Shown: positions 1 through 7,067 of the stretch, piece after piece
How positions within the stretch are numbered: position 1 is the first letter of the stretch
Layout of the letters: each line of letters opens with the position of its first letter
Source: Gemmatimonadota bacterium
GTDB taxonomy: Bacteria; Gemmatimonadota; Gemmatimonadetes; Longimicrobiales; Gaopeijiaceae
Direction of reading: 5' to 3'
DNA length: 7,625 nt
Assembly: GCA_016209995.1 (NCBI GenBank)
Contig: JACQVC010000239.1
Location: 1-7,625, forward strand
Notes under the pieces: model-generated
Databases searched by the model: none
The model's input: only the letters and a program-made list of their open reading frames with translations
Told to the model about the DNA's origin: nothing
Made by a program: the position numbers and the translations under genes

Positions 1-1720
1 CGGTAGGTAGCTCGCGCTTCCAATGCGTGGAGTTGATGCGCTTCCAGACCAGCTCGACCTTGGCCGCGGGGAAACCGCAGCGTGCCAGCTCATCGGGACG
101 GTAGCCCTCGAGCAGCCAGTAGAGGATGAGATCGGCGTCGTGATACGAGACGCCCAGCTCATCCTGGGCGGTGACGCCCCGGATCAAGTCGGCCGAAGCC
201 GGCTTCTCGACAATGACCTCGGGAATCCCCAAGTGCCGGGCGAGCGCCCAGACCTGGGTCTTGAAGAGGTCGCCCAGCGGGTTGATCGGCGGAGAGTCGT
301 CGGCATGCCATGTGTAGTACCCGAGCAGCCGCTCGCTCTTGTTGCCCGTGCCGAGCGGGAGCGCGTGATGCTTGGCCGATTGGTCGAACAGGATCACCGC
401 CCGCACGCGCGCCTGCAGGTTAGCGCGCCGCAGATCCGTGATGTCCGGATCGTGACGGGCATACGCATCGACCGGTCCCGTGATCTCGATCGTTTCTGCC
501 TGGGCCCCCGTTTGCTTGATCACCAGATCGGCGTGCTCGAGACTCTCGGGGCTCGAGATCGCGTACGGGAGTCGAATGGCACGAACGTTCTCAGGTCCCA
601 AGGCGCGGACGGCCAGGTGTAGAGACACGCTCGAATCCACACCGCCGGACACGCCGAGAACCACTCGCTCGAAGCCTCGCCGCCGAACCACTTCCTCGCG
701 GATGAACTCGACCAGCGTTCGTTCCACCGCGGCCAGATCCAGCTCGAGAACGGACCGGTCGACGGGGCTAGGGGTGGCCGTCGGCTTGACGCTTGGATCG
801 CCTCCGCGCAGGGGCCGCTCCGGTAGCTGACCCTGGGTGCCCGCGAGCGAGCGCTGGAGGTGCGGAAGCATCTGCTCGAGGTCGGCCAGCAAGGGCGACT
901 CGAAGCGCGCGCGACTCAGCTCGGCGCCGTCCAGGGCGAGACGCGTCACGCACTCGTCGTAGAGCGGTCCGCGCGCCAGGGTCTGACCGTCCGGGCCCAC
1001 TGCGATGGACCCGCCGGGAAACAGCTTGCCACCCTCGGAGCCGACCAACTGGCTGACGACGACGAAAACCCCGTGCTCTTGGGCCGTGGTTCTGGCCAGC
1101 ATATCCCAGCGCTCGAGGTTGCCCGGACGGCCGGCTCCCGGCCGGAATCCACGCGCCGGCGACGCGCTGCCCACCAGCAGGATCTCCGCACCTGCGAGCG
1201 CCAGAATCGTGGCCGGCAGCGAGTGCCACATGTCTTCACAGATCAGGAGGCCCATGCGCCCAAAGCGGGTATCGAACGTACGGACATCGCGGCCGGTCTC
1301 GACGAAGCGGGCCTCGTCGAACACACCGTACGTGGGGAGGAAGATCTTGCGATGAACGTGAACGACCGTGAAAGCACCATCCACGGGAGCCAGGTAAGCC
1401 AGGCTGTTGTAAAGCCGCTGGCGCCAGCGCTCGTAGAATCCAATCACGACGTCCGGCGCACCATCCTGAGTCGGCGGACCCAGTGCTGCGGCCAGATCCT
1501 CGGCTGTCATGGCCGCTTCCACGACACCGCCCTCGAGGAAGTAGCCGCAGGCAGCGGTTTCCGGAAAGACGACCACATCCGTGACACCCGATTCGGCGGA
1601 GATCCAGGAACGAATCCGAGCCAGGTTGTCGCGGACGCGGCCCTTTTGAGGCTTGAACTGCGCTAGCGCCACGCGCAGCGGTGCGCTTCGGGGCCGGATC
1701 GCGGCAGAGTCAGTCATCAT
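1..1720 (-). CDS. nadE: Glutamine-dependent NAD+ synthetase, nitrilase-NadE fusion (3' end off the window)
   Basis: Makes NAD+ from nicotinic acid adenine dinucleotide, ATP and glutamine in the cytosol, the last step of NAD synthesis. The N-terminal nitrilase-type amidase domain (about residues 12-270) releases ammonia from glutamine. Its Glu-Lys-Cys triad is visible: E54 in VVFPETAACGY, K125 in HVHRKIFLP and C161 in LLICEDMWH. A linker rich in Pro and Thr (about 300-325) leads to the synthetase domain, with the ATP PP-loop SGGVDSS at 358-364, then GTGNKSE and NPLGDLFKTQV. I followed one open frame with no stop across both domains, 573 codons to the edge. The visible end, KRINSTHWKRELPT, resembles the family C-terminus, so probably only about 10-30 residues are missing. 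The start is fixed by an in-frame TAA two codons upstream. Two ATG codons sit in tandem (1720 and 1717), and neither has a clear Shine-Dalgarno site. Transcribed divergently from the M1 peptidase gene. Confidence 0.96.
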   Translation of the reverse strand, partial: MMTDSAAIRPRSAPLRVALAQFKPQKGRVRDNLARIRSWISAESGVTDVVVFPETAACGYFLEGGVVEAAMTAEDLAAALGPPTQDGAPDVVIGFYERWRQRLYNSLAYLAPVDGAFTVVHVHRKIFLPTYGVFDEARFVETGRDVRTFDTRFGRMGLLICEDMWHSLPATILALAGAEILLVGSASPARGFRPGAGRPGNLERWDMLARTTAQEHGVFVVVSQLVGSEGGKLFPGGSIAVGPDGQTLARGPLYDECVTRLALDGAELSRARFESPLLADLEQMLPHLQRSLAGTQGQLPERPLRGGDPSVKPTATPSPVDRSVLELDLAAVERTLVEFIREEVVRRRGFERVVLGVSGGVDSSVSLHLAVRALGPENVRAIRLPYAISSPESLEHADLVIKQTGAQAETIEITGPVDAYARHDPDITDLRRANLQARVRAVILFDQSAKHHALPLGTGNKSERLLGYYTWHADDSPPINPLGDLFKTQVWALARHLGIPEVIVEKPASADLIRGVTAQDELGVSYHDADLILYWLLEGYRPDELARCGFPAAKVELVWKRINSTHWKRELPT

Positions 1721-1884
1721 CGGTTACACGAGTTACGCGTCGGAATGCTCCAGGAGCCGAGAAGCAAGGTCTCCCTAGAATGGGTAAGGTAAAACATTTT
1801 CCGGCGTTTTGCGCCGGGAGCCAGCCCGGAACGCGACGGCCGGCCCCTGGCCGCGCCACCTGACGCACCGTATTGTCCCGGACC
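1721..1884. promoter_or_regulatory. Divergent intergenic region between nadE and the M1 peptidase gene
   Basis: These 164 bp must hold the promoters for both flanking genes. An AT-rich patch (about 1776-1800) stands out from the GC-rich surroundings. It includes TAGAAT at 1776-1781, one mismatch from a sigma-70 -10 box on the plus strand, but I find no convincing -35 box at 16-18 bp. It also includes AAAACATTTT at 1791-1800. I cannot assign a promoter to the minus strand. Several short GC hairpins follow. No convincing small gene, tRNA or recognised riboswitch is visible. Confidence 0.4.
1801..1817. other. GC-rich hairpin in the divergent region
   Basis: A perfect 6-bp stem, CCGGCG (1801-1806) and CGCCGG (1812-1817), closes a 5-nt loop, TTTTG. 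A competing stem overlaps it: CCGGG (1814-1818) with CCCGG (1825-1829). The first hairpin has no T-run on its 3' side in either direction, so it is not a normal intrinsic terminator. If the plus-strand transcript starts near 1790, it would lie in the leader of the M1 peptidase mRNA. Confidence 0.35.
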
Positions 1885-3634
1885 ATGATAGCCCCCTTGG
1901 CTGTCCTGCGTACCCTGCGCTTCTCGGCACTCGGCCTCTTCCTGGTGGGCGCGTATCTCGCGACGGGCTGCGGGGCTCAGGCTCAGACTCCGGCGCCCGC
2001 CTCCGGGGCGGTACGTAACCGGTACCCGGCAGGCCGCTCCCGCGGCGCCCGGCACGCTGCTGCGTGACGCGAGCGAGCGGGCTGGGATCGACGTCCTGCA
2101 CTACGACGTCGACGTCGATCTGCGGGGGGAAGCGGGCACCGCTGCGCGAAGACAAATCATCGGTCGGACGCGAATCACGCTGGAGGTCCGGGGCCCGGCG
2201 ACACGCGAACTTGCGCTCGACCTGGTCGGCCTCCAGGTCGATTCCGTGCGGCTCGATGGCCTGAGCTCAGCCTTCGCGTCCGAAGCGAACACGCTGGTGA
2301 TCCCCTCACGGGAGGCCATCCCGCCGGGACGTAAGGTCGTGGAGGTCTTTTACCGCGGCACGCCGGCGGACGGGCTCTTCTTCGATGAGTCGCTCAACAG
2401 CGTCCCCGCGGCTTTCGCCGACAACTGGCCGAATCGGGCGCGCTGGTGGTTCCCGGCGAACGATCACCCATCCGACAAAGCCACCGTCACGTTCACGGTA
2501 CGTACGCAGCCGACCTTGCGCGTCGTAGCGAACGGCGCCGTGGCAGACAGCGCCGGAGGCATATGGCGCTGGACAACGGCAGTTCCGATCCCGTCCTACA
2601 CGATGGTGATTGGAGTGGCGCCCTTTCAGCGGGCTGTGCTGGGCCGCGCCGCGTGCGGACGGGCACCGGCAGCGGCGAACGGCTGCGTTGAGGTCTCCGT
2701 TTGGGGGCTGCCCGGCGACAGTGCGTTCGCGGTTCGCCGCTTCGCCCGCGCCGTGGACATGGTCGAGTTCTACGCCGAGCGAGTAGGCCCCTTCCCCTAC
2801 GAGAAGCTGGCGCACGTCCAGTCGACCAGCCGGTTTGGAGGGATGGAGAACGCCAGCGCGATCTTCTACGCACGCGAGCCGTGGTCCCGCGGCACGATGG
2901 GTGAGGGGGTGATCGCCCACGAGACCGCGCACCAATGGTTCGGCGACTCGGTAACGGAGTACGAGTGGCACGACCTGTGGCTCAGTGAAGGGTTCGCCAG
3001 CTACTTCGGTCCCCTCTACTTCGAGTCGCGCGATGGCCCCGCCGCGTTCTCGCGTCTCATGGCCAGCGCCAAGGAGTCCTACCTTGGCTCGCAAGTCGTG
3101 GGGCGGCCCATCGTCGGTCTACCGCCCGACCGTGACCTGTTTTCGCTGCTGAACGAGAACAACTACGAGAAGGCGGCCTGGGTGCTCCATATGTTGCGGA
3201 AAACCCTGGGCGATTCCACGTTCTTCAGTGGCGTGCGCCGTTATTACGACGAGTATCGCAACGGCAGCGCCACGACCGCCGACTTCCGCCGCATCATGGA
3301 AGAAGTCGGCGCACAGGACCTGGGGTGGTTCTTCGACCAATGGCTGCACCACCCGGGCTACCCCCAGCTCGACGCAGAATGGAGCACCCGCCCGCTGGGC
3401 GGGCAGTACGAAGTCCAGCTCGTCCTCCGCCAGCAGCAGGCTGTGGAGTGGCCAACGTTTCGCCTCCCGTTGGACCTCGTCTTGCGCGGCGCGAACGGCA
3501 CCGAAGAACTCCACCGCATAGACGCTGTGAGCCGCACCGACACGTTTCGCATCCGCACGATGGCGCCGGTTTCGAGCCTGGCCATCGACCCGAACGAGTG
3601 GGTGCTGAAGACGTTACAACTGCGCAGTCCCTAG
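1885..3634 (+). CDS. Exported M1-family zinc metallopeptidase (aminopeptidase N-like), with an apparent frameshift near the N-terminus
   Basis: Gluzincin peptidase of family M1, expected to remove N-terminal residues from peptides outside the cytoplasm. Joined across one extra base near 2005, the product is 582 aa. The N-terminus has an Arg-containing start, a hydrophobic core (about residues 13-26) and then LATGC. This suggests a lipoprotein with C29, although A-T-G before Cys is a weak lipobox; cleavage after CGAQA by signal peptidase I is the alternative. The N-terminal beta domain begins near IDVLHYDVDVDL (from 2087). The substrate-binding GGMEN motif is at 318-322. The zinc site HETAH-x18-E has H345, E346, H349 and E368. 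The likely catalytic Tyr is Y427 in NNYEKAAW. The length suits short M1 enzymes that lack the large C-terminal domain of PepN. Without the shift, the catalytic frame has no ATG, GTG or TTG before the GTG at 2246, which would drop both the signal peptide and the start of the beta domain. The best start is ATG 1885; its ribosome binding site is poor. Confidence 0.9.
1985..2067 (+). other. Apparent +1 frameshift interval in the M1 peptidase gene
   Basis: The signal-peptide frame from ATG 1885 stops at TGA 2065-2067. The catalytic frame is open from after TAG 1889-1891 to the gene's end but has no usual start codon before 2246. Dropping one base joins the two. The simplest site is the GGGG run at 2005-2008, where removing one G gives an Ala/Pro-rich linker (...TPAPASGRYVTGTRQAAP...) running into the first M1 beta strand. 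The total span, 1750 bp, is one more than a multiple of three. It could be a sequencing or assembly error, a real mutation, or recoding. Confidence 0.75.
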
Positions 3635-3640
3635 GAGCCG

Positions 3641-3675
3641 CCTCGAGGAAGGGCCGGAAGCGGCCACGCTCGAGG
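3641..3675 (+). terminator. Possible hairpin terminator after the M1 peptidase gene
   Basis: CCTCGAG (3641-3647) pairs perfectly with CTCGAGG (3669-3675). The 21-nt gap can form an inner GGCC/GGCC stem. TTCTTCC follows the stem, which is a weak T-rich tail, so this is at best an imperfect intrinsic terminator. It lies 7 bp past the M1 stop codon. Confidence 0.35.
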
Positions 3676-3692
3676 TTCTTCCGCACATATGG

Positions 3693-3718
3693 TCGACACG
3701 GGGCTGGAACGCTATGAT
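3693..3718 (+). promoter_or_regulatory. Possible promoter for the S41 protease gene
   Basis: TATGAT at 3713-3718 is one mismatch from the sigma-70 -10 box. TCGACA at 3693-3698 is one mismatch from the -35 box, but the spacer is only 14 bp, short of the usual 16-18. The position, just after the possible terminator and about 30 bp before the ATG, suits a separate promoter for the downstream gene. A GC-rich organism may use other promoter rules. Confidence 0.3.
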
Positions 3719-3748
3719 GCCAGAGGGGTTCTAGCAGGTCGCTGAACC

Positions 3749-5386
3749 ATGGTTCACCTGTTGCGGAGAACGACGTCCGTGAGCAACCACGCGCCGGCCC
3801 GAGTGACCACGCTCCTTCTGGTAGCGCTGCTATCCCTGGCCCCCCAGGCTGCCTCTCCCGGGTTGGGGCAGTCGACGCCCCCTCCCTCGACCACGGATAC
3901 GCAGGCGATACCACAGACGAACAGCCTCGAGGTCCAGGTGCTTCTCGGTGTCGTCGAGGCGGTTCGACGACAGGCGCTCACGGAGCTCAGCGATTCGGCC
4001 GTCTGGGAGCTTGCCATCCAGGGGATGATCAAGGAGCTGAACGACCCCTACGCCCAGATCCTCAGCGCGGACGAGTACGGGGCCTTCGAGGAGAGCGCGA
4101 CCGGCAACTATGCCGGGATCGGCATTCAGATCCAGCAGCTCAACAACACCATTACGGTTACCGGCGTGTTTCGCGGCACGCCGGCCGACTCGGCGGGCCT
4201 GCTGGTCGGTGACCGGATCGTGGAAGTCGAGGGGCAGAGCGCCCTGGGCTGGACCACCAGTCAAGCTGCGGATCGCATTCGCGGAGAGCGCGGGACGCCG
4301 GTGTCGATCATGATCCAGAGGGATGGAATCGACCTCCCGATCCCGCATACGATTCGGCGGGATGAGGTTCACTATTCGTCCGTGACTGCCACTACATTCG
4401 CGGACTCTCTGGGCTATGTGCGCCTGGACCGCGTGGCCCGTGGCTCGATGATGGAGGTGGATTCCGCGCTGCAGAGGCTGCAGCACGTGAAGGGGTTGGT
4501 CCTGGATCTGCGGCACAATCCGGGCGGCTACCTGGATGAAGGACTCGGTGTGGCGGATCTGTTCCTTCCCCGCAACATCCCGGTCGCATCCCTGCGTGGC
4601 CGCGGGCCCGAGGATCGCAACGTCTTTCGCTCCCGGCGACTTCCCCGCATGCCCGACATCCCGATCGTGGTTCTTGTCGATGACTTCTCCGCATCCGCCG
4701 CCGAGATCATCGCAGGCGCGCTGCAGGACAACGACCGCGCGCTCGTGGTTGGCGACCGAACGTTCGGCAAGGGGTCGGTCCAGACGCTGATTCCCCTGCC
4801 GCAAGGTCGCTGGCTGCGGCTCACAACGGCTTCCTGGTACACGCCCCTCGGCCGTTCCCTGACCCGGTACCGGGACAAGGAAGGCAGCCTGCTGCCGGAG
4901 GTTCCGGATACAGTCAGCTATATGACCAGTCAAGGGCGCAAGATCCCCGGCGGAGGTGGGATCCTGCCCGATGTCGTCGTGACGGACGACACGCTGCGAA
5001 CGGCGGAGCGAGCCGTCTGGAACACCGCAAACGCCGCACGCATGCCGCTCACCGCCAGAGGGGCGGAGTTCGCGTTTCAACAGGCCCGTCAGGCTGGGAA
5101 CGCACCGAATGCGGTCATCCCCAACAGTGCGTTCGACGACTTCGTGAATCGACTGGTTCGGGATGGGATTCCGGCCGACGTTCTGCGCAACGACGTGGCC
5201 CGCCGGTATCTGCGCTGGGACGTGGAGGTCCAGTTCTACGAGCGCTTGGGTCAGCCGGGCCGCGCTCTCCAGCTCCGTGCGGAGCGCGACCTCCCGCTCG
5301 CGGAGGCCATCCGCCGGCTGCGAGGCGCTCGCACTCAGTCCGACCTATTCGCCGCCATGGCGGCACCGACACCCTCGCCGAACTAG
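3749..5386 (+). CDS. Exported S41-family carboxy-terminal processing protease (CtpA/Prc-like) with PDZ domain
   Basis: Serine endopeptidase that trims or degrades envelope proteins from their C-termini, acting in the periplasm or at the membrane. The product is 545 aa from ATG 3749. A Sec signal peptide spans about residues 5-40, with core TTLLLVALLSLAPQAA. A helical segment and the motif LNDPYAQIL precede a PDZ domain at about 115-195 (GIGIQI, GTPADSAGLLVGD). The protease core follows: LDLRHNPGG at 252-260, DDFSASAAEI at 311-320 with nucleophile S316, and FGKGSVQT with K341 as general base. The Ser-Lys gap of 25 matches known CTPs. About 140 residues after the core (about 400-545) resemble no domain I can name. 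GTG 3779 is an alternative start with a better ribosome site (CGGAG at 3764-3768) and still leaves a good signal peptide (535 aa). It follows the M1 gene by 114 bp and is convergent with xerD. Confidence 0.95.
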   Translation: MVHLLRRTTSVSNHAPARVTTLLLVALLSLAPQAASPGLGQSTPPPSTTDTQAIPQTNSLEVQVLLGVVEAVRRQALTELSDSAVWELAIQGMIKELNDPYAQILSADEYGAFEESATGNYAGIGIQIQQLNNTITVTGVFRGTPADSAGLLVGDRIVEVEGQSALGWTTSQAADRIRGERGTPVSIMIQRDGIDLPIPHTIRRDEVHYSSVTATTFADSLGYVRLDRVARGSMMEVDSALQRLQHVKGLVLDLRHNPGGYLDEGLGVADLFLPRNIPVASLRGRGPEDRNVFRSRRLPRMPDIPIVVLVDDFSASAAEIIAGALQDNDRALVVGDRTFGKGSVQTLIPLPQGRWLRLTTASWYTPLGRSLTRYRDKEGSLLPEVPDTVSYMTSQGRKIPGGGGILPDVVVTDDTLRTAERAVWNTANAARMPLTARGAEFAFQQARQAGNAPNAVIPNSAFDDFVNRLVRDGIPADVLRNDVARRYLRWDVEVQFYERLGQPGRALQLRAERDLPLAEAIRRLRGARTQSDLFAAMAAPTPSPN

Positions 5387-5398
5387 GTGGGGAACCTA
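5384..5398. terminator. Small palindrome between convergent stop codons, possible shared hairpin
   Basis: TAGGT (5384-5388), loop GGGGA, ACCTA (5394-5398): a perfect 5-bp stem whose left arm begins with the TAG of the S41 gene and whose right arm, read on the other strand, begins with the TAG of xerD. It has no T-run and the stem is short, so a role in termination is doubtful. Only 9 bp separate the two genes. Confidence 0.25.
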
Positions 5399-6316
5399 CC
5401 CTCGCGGATGAAAGCGTCGGTGCACGTCCTTGAGGTATTCCCGGTCCAGATGAGTGTAGATCTGCGTCGTGGAGATGTCGGCATGTCCGAGCAATTCCTG
5501 CACGACCACCAGATCGGCGCCGCCCTCGAGCAGATGTGTTGCGAACGTGTGACGGAGCGTGTGCGGGGAGATCCTCTTCTGGAGTCCCGCTCGGCGGGCG
5601 TTTCCCTTGACGATCGCCCAGACACCCATGCGCGAGAGCGGCCGACCGCGCGCATTCAGGAACAACAAACCCCCTGTCGTGCCCTGCGCCAGCCTCGTCC
5701 GCACGAGGTCCAGATAGCGCTGTAACGCGCGTCGCGCCGGCTGTCCCAGCGGTACCATCCTCTCTTTGGAGCCCTTGCCGAACACCCGGCAGAAACCCTC
5801 GTCCAGCTCCAGATCGGCCAGCCGTACACCCACCAGCTCGGAAACGCGCGCCCCGGTCGCGTACAGGAACTCCAGGACGGCTCGATCTCTCCAGTACAGG
5901 GGATGGCCCGCATCCGGGGCGTCGAGAAGGCGCGTCACCTCCTCTCGTGACAACACCGAAGGAAGACGCCGCCAGACTCGCGGCGACTCCAGCCTTTCGC
6001 TCGGATCCGTCACGATGACGCCCTCGCCTACGAGGAAAGCGAAATACGAGCGCAAGGAGGAGATCGCCCGGCGAATCGAGGTTGCCTGCAGGCCGGAATC
6101 TTTCAGGTGAAAGACATACTCGCGCAGGTCTTGCTCACGGATTCTGTCCGGCAAGTGGATCCCGCGCGCCTCCAAGAAGACCAGCAACTGGGCGAGGTCT
6201 CTCGAATACGCAGCTCGCGTCCGCTCGGCGAGACCGCGCTCGAACGCCAGATAGTCCACGAATGGCTCGAGGCGGAAATCCCGCATTAGGGCCTGCTCAG
6301 CCTTCCCCGTCTTCAC
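5396..6316 (-). CDS. xerD: Tyrosine recombinase of XerC/XerD type, most like XerD
   Basis: Site-specific recombinase that, with a partner recombinase, resolves chromosome dimers at a dif site near the terminus. The N-terminal SAM-like core-binding domain covers about residues 10-95 (FVDYLAFERGLAERT) and the catalytic domain about 120-300. All catalytic residues are present: R157 (ATGARVSEL), K181 (GKGSKER), H252 and R255 (PHTLRH), H278 (LLGHADIS) and nucleophile Y287 (TTQIYTHL). Their spacing agrees within one residue with E. coli XerD, and the tail ends HPRG, as in Xer proteins. I start at GTG 6316 (306 aa) because AAGGAG at 6329-6324 lies 7 nt upstream. The frame is open to an ATG at 6388, but that start would overlap dedA by 68 bp; ATG 6286 is the nearest internal ATG. 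XerC cannot be excluded by eye. Its complete, ordinary Xer form and housekeeping neighbours argue against a phage or integron integrase. Confidence 0.94.
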   Translation of the reverse strand: MKTGKAEQALMRDFRLEPFVDYLAFERGLAERTRAAYSRDLAQLLVFLEARGIHLPDRIREQDLREYVFHLKDSGLQATSIRRAISSLRSYFAFLVGEGVIVTDPSERLESPRVWRRLPSVLSREEVTRLLDAPDAGHPLYWRDRAVLEFLYATGARVSELVGVRLADLELDEGFCRVFGKGSKERMVPLGQPARRALQRYLDLVRTRLAQGTTGGLLFLNARGRPLSRMGVWAIVKGNARRAGLQKRISPHTLRHTFATHLLEGGADLVVVQELLGHADISTTQIYTHLDREYLKDVHRRFHPRG

Positions 6317-6320
6317 CAAC

Positions 6321-7025
6321 TCACTCCTTACCGCGCCCTTCGCTGTCCGCAGGCGCACGATCCGGCCTCGCCTCGTCGGGGTCCCCACGCAAACGCATGT
6401 TTGCGTGGGATGAGGGCTTCCCGGGCTTCCTGCGCGTACGGATCCACCACACCGCGAGCGCCGTCGTCACGAAGAGGGACAGCAGGAGCAAGAGGCGATT
6501 GGCATCGCCGACCAGCGCGACGATCCTGTCCAGGTTGCGACCTGCCACGGTGCCGAGCCACACCAGTGTTCCGTACCAGATGGCGGATGCCGTGGCTATG
6601 GGTAGCAGAACCGGCAGGAACCGCTGGTGAGTGATTCCCGCGAAGACCGGAACGACCGCGCGCAGCCCGGGCAGAAAGCGGCTGAGGAAGATGGCGGGCA
6701 TTCCCCACAGGTCATAGAAGCGGCGCAGCCGGTGGAGTTGTCGCCGGCTGAGCAGACGGCGCCCCAGCCGCGTCCGGAAGAAAGGACGTCCCAGGCGGTG
6801 CCCCAGGCCATACACCACGAGTGCGGACGTAACGTTCGCCCCCCAGGTGATCGCAAACACCGCCCAGGCGTCGGCACGCCCGATCGCCGCGATGAAGCCG
6901 CCGAGTATGACGAAGGTGTCCGCCGGAATCGGTGGAATGATGTTCTCGACCGCCGCTCCAGCTCCGAGCGTGAGGTAGACGACGGCTGGCGGCAGACCGC
7001 TCAGAAACTCAAGCAGGCGTGACAC
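6321..7025 (-). CDS. DedA-family membrane protein (SNARE-associated/VTT domain)
   Basis: Integral inner-membrane protein, 234 aa. Some DedA proteins (for example UptA) move undecaprenyl phosphate back across the membrane for envelope synthesis; others affect membrane potential and lipid balance. Signatures are ENIIPPIPAD at 27-36, with acidic residues E27 and D36, and FLSRFLPGLRAVVPVFAG at 113-130, with R116 and R122, six residues apart as in E. coli YqjA/YghB. Hydrophobic segments lie at about 12-25, 36-48, 53-74, 138-162 and 174-195. The C-terminal tail from about 196 is charged, probably cytoplasmic, and contains a strong DNA inverted repeat. The start is GTG 7025 with no clear Shine-Dalgarno; it is chosen because the protein begins at a sensible place and no better codon is near. 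It follows ispF by 42 bp, and its last codons carry the xerD ribosome site. The substrate cannot be told from sequence. Confidence 0.93.
   Translation of the reverse strand: MSRLLEFLSGLPPAVVYLTLGAGAAVENIIPPIPADTFVILGGFIAAIGRADAWAVFAITWGANVTSALVVYGLGHRLGRPFFRTRLGRRLLSRRQLHRLRRFYDLWGMPAIFLSRFLPGLRAVVPVFAGITHQRFLPVLLPIATASAIWYGTLVWLGTVAGRNLDRIVALVGDANRLLLLLSLFVTTALAVWWIRTRRKPGKPSSHANMRLRGDPDEARPDRAPADSEGRGKE
6324..6329 (-). promoter_or_regulatory. Shine-Dalgarno site of xerD inside the dedA end
   Basis: AAGGAG forms the last two sense codons of dedA, directly before its TGA (6323-6321), and lies 7 nt before GTG 6316. It fixes the xerD start and implies coupled translation: a ribosome finishing dedA sits on the xerD initiation site. 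Confidence 0.8.
6384..6409. repeat. Perfect inverted repeat, 11-bp stem with 4-nt loop, within dedA
   Basis: CCCACGCAAAC (6384-6394) and GTTTGCGTGGG (6399-6409) are exact reverse complements around a GCAT loop. It lies in the codons for about residues 206-214 of DedA, beyond the last membrane segment and 68 bp upstream of the xerD GTG. No T-run follows on either strand, so it is not a standard intrinsic terminator. It could be an mRNA hairpin that alters xerD expression, a processing site, or a copy of a small palindromic element. Confidence 0.85.
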
Positions 7026-7067
7026 GGCAAGCTACGGTGCTGTTGGCTCGAGCGCGGTCTGGCTTGC

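Noticed and set aside
860..1666. 268-codon open frame on the plus strand opposite nadE
   Set aside because: It lies wholly antisense to the conserved nitrilase domain and has low-complexity Arg/Ala-rich content typical of the opposite strand of GC-rich genes.
2104..2119. GACGTC tandem/palindromic stretch as an operator
   Set aside because: It encodes the alternating D-V strand of the M1 beta domain inside the gene, which explains the repeat without a binding site.
2246..3634. M1 peptidase starting at GTG 2246 as a complete cytosolic protein
   Set aside because: The conserved start of the M1 beta domain (IDVLHYDVDVDL) lies upstream in the same frame, and a good signal peptide lies just before it in the neighbouring frame, so 2246 is an artefact of the frameshift.
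3830..5080. 416-codon open frame on the minus strand opposite the S41 gene
   Set aside because: It overlaps the well-supported protease on the other strand, shows no recognisable domain and has composition expected of a shadow frame.
5396..6388. Tyrosine recombinase as a mark of a phage, integron or mobile element
   Set aside because: Its length, motif spacing and HPRG tail are those of chromosomal XerC/D. No att-like direct repeats, gene cassettes, excisionase or phage genes are near, and it sits in a translation-coupled cluster with dedA.
7026..7067. Terminator or promoter between ispF and dedA
   Set aside because: The 42 bp show no stem with a T-run and no convincing -35/-10 pair, so co-transcription is the simpler reading.
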